This document shows, piece by piece, positions 57,650-64,000 of a DNA stretch of 64,000 nucleotides. The DNA lies in the NCBI GenBank assembly GCA_030704615.1, contig CM060733.1:39186001-39250000 (forward strand), read 5' to 3'. Within the stretch, counting starts at the first letter, position 1; every line of letters begins with the position of its first letter. A program made the position numbers and the translations under genes. The DNA is from Takakia lepidozioides. Taxonomy: Eukaryota; Streptophyta; Takakiopsida; Takakiales; Takakiaceae. A model generated the notes under the pieces. It did not search any database. It was not told the DNA's origin and saw only the letters and a list, made by a program, of their open reading frames with translations.

Positions 57650-59700
57650 ATACTTCATACCTGAAACAATGAGAAACCAGGCTCAGTTCATTTTTCTCAG
57701 CATTTTTGGGTCATCAATCAAGGACATCCTGTGATGTTGCTTCTGTGTGAACAGAAGTCAAGTAGCACTCACAAAACACTTCAAACAGGTAATTAAGACA
57801 AAAGCCCACACAGCCATGCCACACCAACACAGGTCCTCTTAAAGTCCTACTGTGACTGCTTGATAAACTTTCTGCGGTCTATTATGTGTGGGTGTGTATG
57901 GGAAAGGCAGGTGGAGTAACAACACTTTATTTCCAATCGCCTTGAGGCTATAGCCCCACCCCTTTGTTTTAGTGGAGCAGAAAGAGCGGGAAGAGAGAGG
58001 AAGGGACCATGGGAGAAGAGGAGAATGGGGCCACCACGTGGGGCGGAAGGCTTGTAGTCCTGCCTACACGAAAGGGCCAAGGACTTATCATTTCAGAATT
58101 TTTATGACATTTTCCATCCAGTAATTGGACCCTCCTTTCAGATATGTTCACAGAAATCCTGTAGCATTGCATCAGGATTTAAGTGCTATTTGCACAGAGA
58201 AGGCCCGTGAATTCCCTTTTTCTGAGCTCATTTAACCTACTGTATAGTTGACAACCAACTCTTGGTTGGACAAAGAGAGAGAGAGAGAGAGAGAGCAGCC
58301 AAGACTGAGGCGGGAATACAATCTTTCTCACTTGTTGGCTTGGCCAGTGCCAGAGGTTGCCTTAAGAGTACATATCTTACCTATCCATTTATAACCATTG
58401 ACATCTCCAACCAGTTTGTCCAGTGTTTCCCATGTCTCTTGCCAGTTGCCCAAAGAACTTGTCCCACTTCGAGTTGTTTCCTTTGGTTAGTCAGCCTGAG
58501 AAGTTGAAAGTGCCCAGCCGCAAGCCAGCCCTTTGCATGTAAATTGTTTGTCGTCTAGGTAGCCTATGGTTGCTCCTGGACGGCCGTTCTCCAAAGGGGG
58601 GACAATTACCCCGTGTGTAGATTTTGCTCGTCTTGTGTAAACTTTCAGGATTGACAAACCCTTCAGAGTACCAAATCCTTCAGTTGCGTTCAGGCCTCGC
58701 ACAATTAAGGGCATATTGTCTATCTGGCTACTTGGAATCAACCTCATCCAGAGCATCAAAATGGTTAGAAACATCAAGTTGAAGTCCCTGCCCTTGGTTG
58801 TCTTCCTAGGGCGCCTCATTGAATCACCATTGTCAAGTCTCAAGAAAGAACCATTAGCCAAATAATCCAAGCAAAAGCTGGAGCATGTAGTTTTAAAGGA
58901 CACATCGTCCATTCTGGGATTCACCCCAAAACTACACATGAAGCCCTAGATTTGGCATGAGTAACCAATTCCCAGGAATCACCATTGGGGAGTGTTGTTA
59001 TTGACAAGAGGTAATGTATTGGTATATTTTGCAGGCTATAAGTTTAAGCACAAGGACCAACCTTAGCCCAAGTGCCGAGTATGCTAGACAGAGCATACGA
59101 CTGCCCAATTTGAAAGAAGGGGCTGCCCCCAAGCAGTTGGGGTCCGCTTGTTACCATTCAAAGATCACCACTCCAAAGGAGCTGCAGGGAATGGCCCGCG
59201 TAGGCATATTCTAAAGAGGGAAAGGCCCCAAACTCTCCAACTAAATCCAATGCACTACCTTACCTGAAGCAAAGCTCTTCAGGTCAAAACAAACAAAGAC
59301 ACGAGGTCACAGGGCCAACATTTAGTCACAGAGACATTTATGTACTCCCGTATCAAGTCCACCCAATGGCAATAGGAAGACTCCGGCCAAAGCCGGGATA
59401 ACTTAGAGCCACTTTGCCTTGCGGCTACCCGACAGATTTGCTGTTTGAATATTTGCACTTGCCTGAAACAGTATCCTGAGAAAAGAAGACGTGTGGGTAA
59501 GTTACAAGATGAACTCACAACAGAGATCCCATGCAAGGGAATGAACATTTCTCAAGGCTGCTAAAAACAATGCCTCAACCTAAATCTATTGGCCTGCTAG
59601 ATAAGCTCCACTCTACTTATGAAGGTAGTCTCTCTCAGTCAGATGAGCTCAGTACACACCAAGTTTACCCGCATGCCAGGTGCAAACAAACAATGACCAG
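57650..59700. other. Intergenic, no gene recognised
   Basis: Contains a GA microsatellite (58274-58295). A 150-codon open frame on the minus strand at 58487-58939 shows no family I recognise, and there is no supporting context. Confidence 0.35.
58274..58295. repeat. (GA)n microsatellite
   Basis: Run of GA dinucleotides. Confidence 0.9.
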
Positions 59701-59724
59701 CCTGAAGATAAATTAACTGAAAGA

Positions 59725-62700
59725 CTAAACTCCACTGTCCTTGTCATCAGTGGGTATCAGGGGGTCTGTAAATGACCCAGGTGAGTCAGAACTGTAAATG
59801 TGACCCATCTTGGAACACTTTGTTTCGAGGTAGCGCTGATTCTCTTTGGTGATTGGAGATAGGACAGGGACTCGACCATTTACAGCCAAGCCATAGCCCT
59901 TGAGCCCCATATATTTGGACGGACTGTTGGTCATTAAACTCATAGTGCGCACCCCTACATCTCGCAATATCTGCATCATGAATGCCCCACCCATACACTG
60001 AAGCCTTGTAAGCATCACAATTCTTTGTCAACATGAGTGTCCCTGATGTTCCTCTCATGAATCGCCCTAGCTTTAGTTGCCTGCAGCAATACATGTGAGA
60101 TGCTCGAATTCAAAACGTATTCAATGTGCAATTAACACCAGGAGATGTCTCTCACACAAGGATACAGCCAGCACAGCACAATCAGTACATCAACACACTC
60201 CAAAAGCTAACTCTTCTCCGCCCTTCTCCCTCTGTCTCACTACCAATGGCAGCATGATACCTGAGCACCAATCCCATATTCTCTGGAGTCGATTGGAAGG
60301 CCAAGTTCCACATTTGCCTCCACAGTGTCACGGCCTGCATCTTGCAAGTTGTAAGCTCGGAGCTTGTGTCCAAGACCAATGCCACGACCTTCATGGCCGC
60401 GCAAGTAGACTAGAACTCCTCTCCCCACTTTGTCAATATGGGCCATTGCTTGAGCGAGCTGGCTGCCACAGTCACAGCGTGCGGAGCCAAAAATATCGCC
60501 GGTCAGACACTCTGAGTGTACTCTGACCAACACGTCCAGCCCATTGCCAATGTCGCCCTGTAAGAATCCATGTGTAGCATTGAGTGCCCCTATTCTACAT
60601 CACCAACCATGACAAATGCTCCTTGATTCTCAATTTAACTTCAAACTCTTAAAGACAGGTTGCATTTGAAAGATTGAGGATGGCGTGCTTCAGATTCTTA
60701 CTCAGAAAGTGGGCTTGAGTTCTTGAGCTAATCTTTGTACTGCGTACAGTACAATAATCAAGGATAGCCACGGCTCTGTGACCACCTCACAAAGTGTGTA
60801 AGTGGGATTACATTTGGCTGAATAAATTGATATCAAGATATGATTGGAGCCCTGCTAGGCAGATTGTGCTAGTTAAGTCCAGGGAGGGGAAGGCCACTGA
60901 TAGCCCCACAAGGAAGTAGGGGGCTACGTGAATCAGATACCACACTAACATAAGGCATCGAACAAGAGTGAGCAGAAGAAGAATAAATACCTTAACCATG
61001 GCAATGTGTTCCATGCCATCAAGCTGTGAAACGTAGCTGTAGGCCTTGAAGGTGCCCCATTTTGTAGGCAGGCGTGCCACCGCTGTTCGATCTACTAGCT
61101 TCTCCCTTTTCCACTTATATCTGTGGCATAGTGAGACACATTTAGTGAATTCCCAGAAAGACACTTTTAGACTACCTCCTAAAGATATGTGGGCAGGTAG
61201 TCTCCAACTACTACAGGGAGACAGGAAACAAAAGAAAAGAATGGTATAACGTGCACAAGGGAACCCAAGGGGCGATTTAACAAAATAAAAATGAAAGTAA
61301 ATGTGAATGTGTTGCCGAAGCAACCGTAACTTATGTTCTCACTTGACCCCGAAGGACTACTGCCTTCCGGTGGGAAGGTGGACACCCTTATGACATCCAA
61401 GACACCAGTGAGGCGGCTTGAAAATAGAAAGAAAGACCAAGGAGGGCGGGGGGGCTTTTGTGTCTGTTGGAATTGATAGAGTAAGAGTTTGATCAGAAGC
61501 CTTTGCCTGCTTTAGTCTTGTGGCAGACACCCCAGGTCTGATTCGCCAGGGCAGGAGGAGAATAGAATATCAGCAGTGCTATTGAAGAAGGCTTGCTCCA
61601 GTAGTAAGACTAACTATGGAGTTGGTTTTAAGCAGAAATTCTCACCATAGAATGAACTTGATGCAAGTAATCCCCCAGCGTTCAGACCCAGGTAGGGCAA
61701 AAAAATCTTGCAGTTCTGAAACTTAGCAAGAAGTGGCATACCGTTCCATGCTTTCCAAGAGGGTCCCTCCTTCAGAAGAGTACCCATTACAATGCAAGAG
61801 AGGGAGGGATGCCAGAATCACCTGACAAGGTCAGCAATGGAGATAAGAGGAAGATTGTGGGTTTTGGCAAACTTTCGTAGCTGAGGCAGCCGTGACATGG
61901 AGCCATCCTCTTCATTTACAAGCTCACACAATACCCCGACTGGTGGCAACCCAGCCATTGTGGCTAGGTCCACCGATGCTTCTGTGTGTCCAGCCCTTTT
62001 CAACACCCCACCTGTGCAGAGAAATACCAAACAATAGTTGTAGTCCATGCAGTGTACAAACTACACACATGCTGTGCAGAGATCCAGCTGTTCAGGTTCG
62101 GATATTTGAAATTCTACAGCAGACCATCTGGTAGTTATTTTGGAAGAACAGCAATCACTTAGAACATCCAAACGAAAAGAGACAGAAGGGTGCTAGAGTC
62201 ACACAGTCAGGAAAGAAGATCCAGGGAGACAGGTGCAGGGAGAACGAGATGGTGAACTCTTTGCCGTATAATAGCTTGGAAGGGTAAACTCTGTCCTGGG
62301 CCTTGGCAATCTATGACAGCCCAAAGCTATAAGGAACAGTCCAGACGATACTTACGATCTGCACAGAAAGTATGCCCAATTGTTTGATAGACCCCCTGAT
62401 CCTCAAGCACGAGATAAGAACAGAGGTGGTCCCACCTTCCCGATATCTCAGCGGAAAGATATGGCCAGGTCGTCGAAAATGCTCGGGCTTTGAATCTGCT
62501 GAGGCCAATGCCAAAATTGTCTCACAGCGATCCTTGGCTGACACTCCTGTTGATGTTCCAGCCTTCACATCCTGTTCCCAATAAAGAGATCATGATATAG
62601 CCACACAACATCCAATACTTCTGCAATAGAGGAACTTCTGAAACTCACTAAGAAGGTCAGCAGGCCTTGCATTCAGCATTCCTGACTCTGATTTATATTA

Positions 62701-63788
62701 TTTGTTGGACACGAAGGCATTTGTGCCACCAAGACAGTTTCAAGTTCTGTGCATACGAACCGTCAATAGGCTAAAAAATAGCTTGGGTTGGGTTTTGTGA
62801 ATTTTCAACTGAGATTCTTATAAAGATGCATAATGGATACAGAAAAAGTGAACAGATACTTACCACAGTAACAGTAAAGGCAGTGAGAAGCGCCTCCTCG
62901 TTGTCCTTGTCCAGAACCATTAGAGGGATGTTCAGACGATCCAGAATCTCACCCTTCATGCCCACACAGACAATACCTGTGCTATGTTTAACCAGAAAAG
63001 ATATAGACTCTGGCGTCACCAACGATCCCGCCATTATCAGATCGCCTTCATTTTCTCTGTCTTCGTCATCTACAACTACCACAAACTGCGCCCAGATACC
63101 ACAAAACAACCTTGTCAGCTCTGTTATTTTCCAAAGCTTCTCTATGCAAAATATAATAGTTCACGACTTTCTGCTTTGTGTCATATTGCAGAGCTAGGAA
63201 AATAACCATATCCCCTACATTAGTGAGAAGATCAAACAAACACAAGTGACAATCACACCTTGCCTTGCCGAATTGCATCCACAGCCTCCACAACTGATGA
63301 GAACCCTTCTGATGGGCAATCAGGGTCTCCCTCCGCCTCACTAGCAAAGAACTGCTCTGTTGTTGGCGTGATGTGTGCCGTCAGTGTCTCAAAATTGTCG
63401 CTTCTTACCGTCTCAGAAACTCCTCCAAAGCTTGCTTCCACCCCAGTATTGCTAGTCACACCATTGACATCTTCACCTATATAGGCTCCATTGCCAGCTC
63501 CACATCTGACAGATACAGTGGAGGCCCTTGGAATGCCGCCTCGGTTGCAAGTATCTCGAACTGCTGATCCAGCCAAGAGCTGCAGTCCTTTGAAACAGGA
63601 TAAACCTTGCTTGCCAGCTGAACTGTTTAAGACCCATGTCGATCTGTTCTCAGTTCTTCACCATGCAAAACTCTATTTTTCCTCTTTACTACTCCTTCCG
63701 ACACAAAATTCTCCTGCCCTTTGCCAAATATCCATTTTACAAGAATCCTTCCAGATGAAAACTCCCTTAGTGCACTCATGTAATCCAT
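59725..63788 (-). CDS. RIBA: Bifunctional riboflavin synthesis protein RIBA (DHBP synthase / GTP cyclohydrolase II)
   Basis: Plastid enzyme with the two entry reactions of riboflavin synthesis: ribulose 5-phosphate to DHBP, and GTP to the first pyrimidine intermediate. Minus-strand exons: about 63259-63640 (5' limit unsure), 62864-63085, 62436-62571, 61822-62011, 60991-61120, 60261-60557 and 59725-59970; the last six total 1221 bp in frame. The DHBP synthase domain has [42 protein letters not shown] and [11 protein letters not shown]. The cyclohydrolase II domain has [17 protein letters not shown] (zinc cysteines), [20 protein letters not shown] and [10 protein letters not shown]. Both active sites look intact, unlike RIBA paralogues that have lost one. 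The N-terminus, expected to be a transit peptide, is uncertain: an ATG at 63788 opens a frame that does not join the next exon without an unseen intron. Confidence 0.95.
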
Positions 63789-64000
63789 CAGCAAACTACG
63801 CTTGCAGACATCAGTTTTGATGAACTTTGCTGTAACTTAACCTCTGGACCTTCAGAAACGAACACTTTTAACTGGTTAGAGCAAGTGTGGTGGAATTAAC
63901 CAGGGCTGGAATTCAACCAGCCCTCTGACAGTTCTTCCAGGATTTGCCCCAAATATCTTGCTCATAGTGTCTCTCGCAAACTGATCCTCAGATAAACTTA
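63789..64000. other. Right edge, upstream of RIBA
   Basis: Probably RIBA 5' UTR or promoter; no further coding sequence recognised. Confidence 0.3.

Noticed and set aside
58487-58939. 150-codon open frame on the minus strand
   Set aside because: No recognised domain, no neighbouring exons, and open frames of this length occur by chance here.

Overview
This window is nuclear DNA from a land plant. The genes are intron-rich with GT-AG junctions, and they include plant-type families: a phi-class GST, an ENOD93-like protein, a bifunctional RIBA and a steroleosin-like dehydrogenase. Chromodomain Ty3/gypsy and LINE retrotransposons are also present. The chromovirus and a DNMT3-type domain lean towards a non-seed plant (bryophyte, lycophyte or fern), but that is inference. 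I placed exon joints by hand from splice signals and conserved protein sequence.

Layout. 0.4-4.1 kb: a decayed, 5'-truncated copy of the Rab geranylgeranyltransferase alpha gene (-). 4.35-5.64 kb: an intact three-exon phi-class GST (+). 5.7-11.9 kb: no host gene recognised, but a small foldback-like repeat, a C-rich repetitive island (7.3-8.4 kb), an 8-9 unit 181-bp satellite (8.4-9.9 kb) and AT-rich repeats. 11.9-21.65 kb: two nested LTR-type elements. A decayed chromodomain Ty3/gypsy element (12479-18305, +) sits inside an older element on the minus strand. The older one encodes Gag zinc knuckles, an aspartic protease, a DNMT3-type cytosine methyltransferase and a RING finger. Removing the inserted element plus one target duplication restores one reading frame across the site. 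23.6-26.2 kb: a LINE (+).

26.4-29.8 kb: a complete seven-exon eIF6 gene (+), 245 aa. Exons 3-6 are repeated in reverse at 31.2-33.3 kb, making a large imperfect palindrome around the last exon. 33.3-36.0 kb: a gene fragment, tentatively FIRRM/FLIP-like (+). 36.7-41.5 kb: the intact eight-exon RabGGTA gene (-), 738 aa, divergent from a four-exon ENOD93-like gene (42.1-44.9 kb, +, 140 aa). 48.7-52.7 kb: CSN7 of the COP9 signalosome (-, seven exons seen, last one not found), divergent from a seven-exon steroleosin/HSD-like gene (53.5-56.0 kb, +, 343 aa). 57.4-57.6 kb: a single ferric-reductase-like exon with a frameshift (-). 59.7-63.8 kb: RIBA (-), with both catalytic domains and an uncertain 5' end.

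The host genes are unrelated housekeeping functions: prenylation, ribosome biogenesis, deneddylation, riboflavin synthesis and detoxification. The region has been heavily reshaped by local duplication: a gene-scale direct duplication, an inverted duplication, and two short tandem duplications across intron-exon borders. The most notable find is the cytosine methyltransferase domain fused between protease and reverse transcriptase of a retrotransposon.
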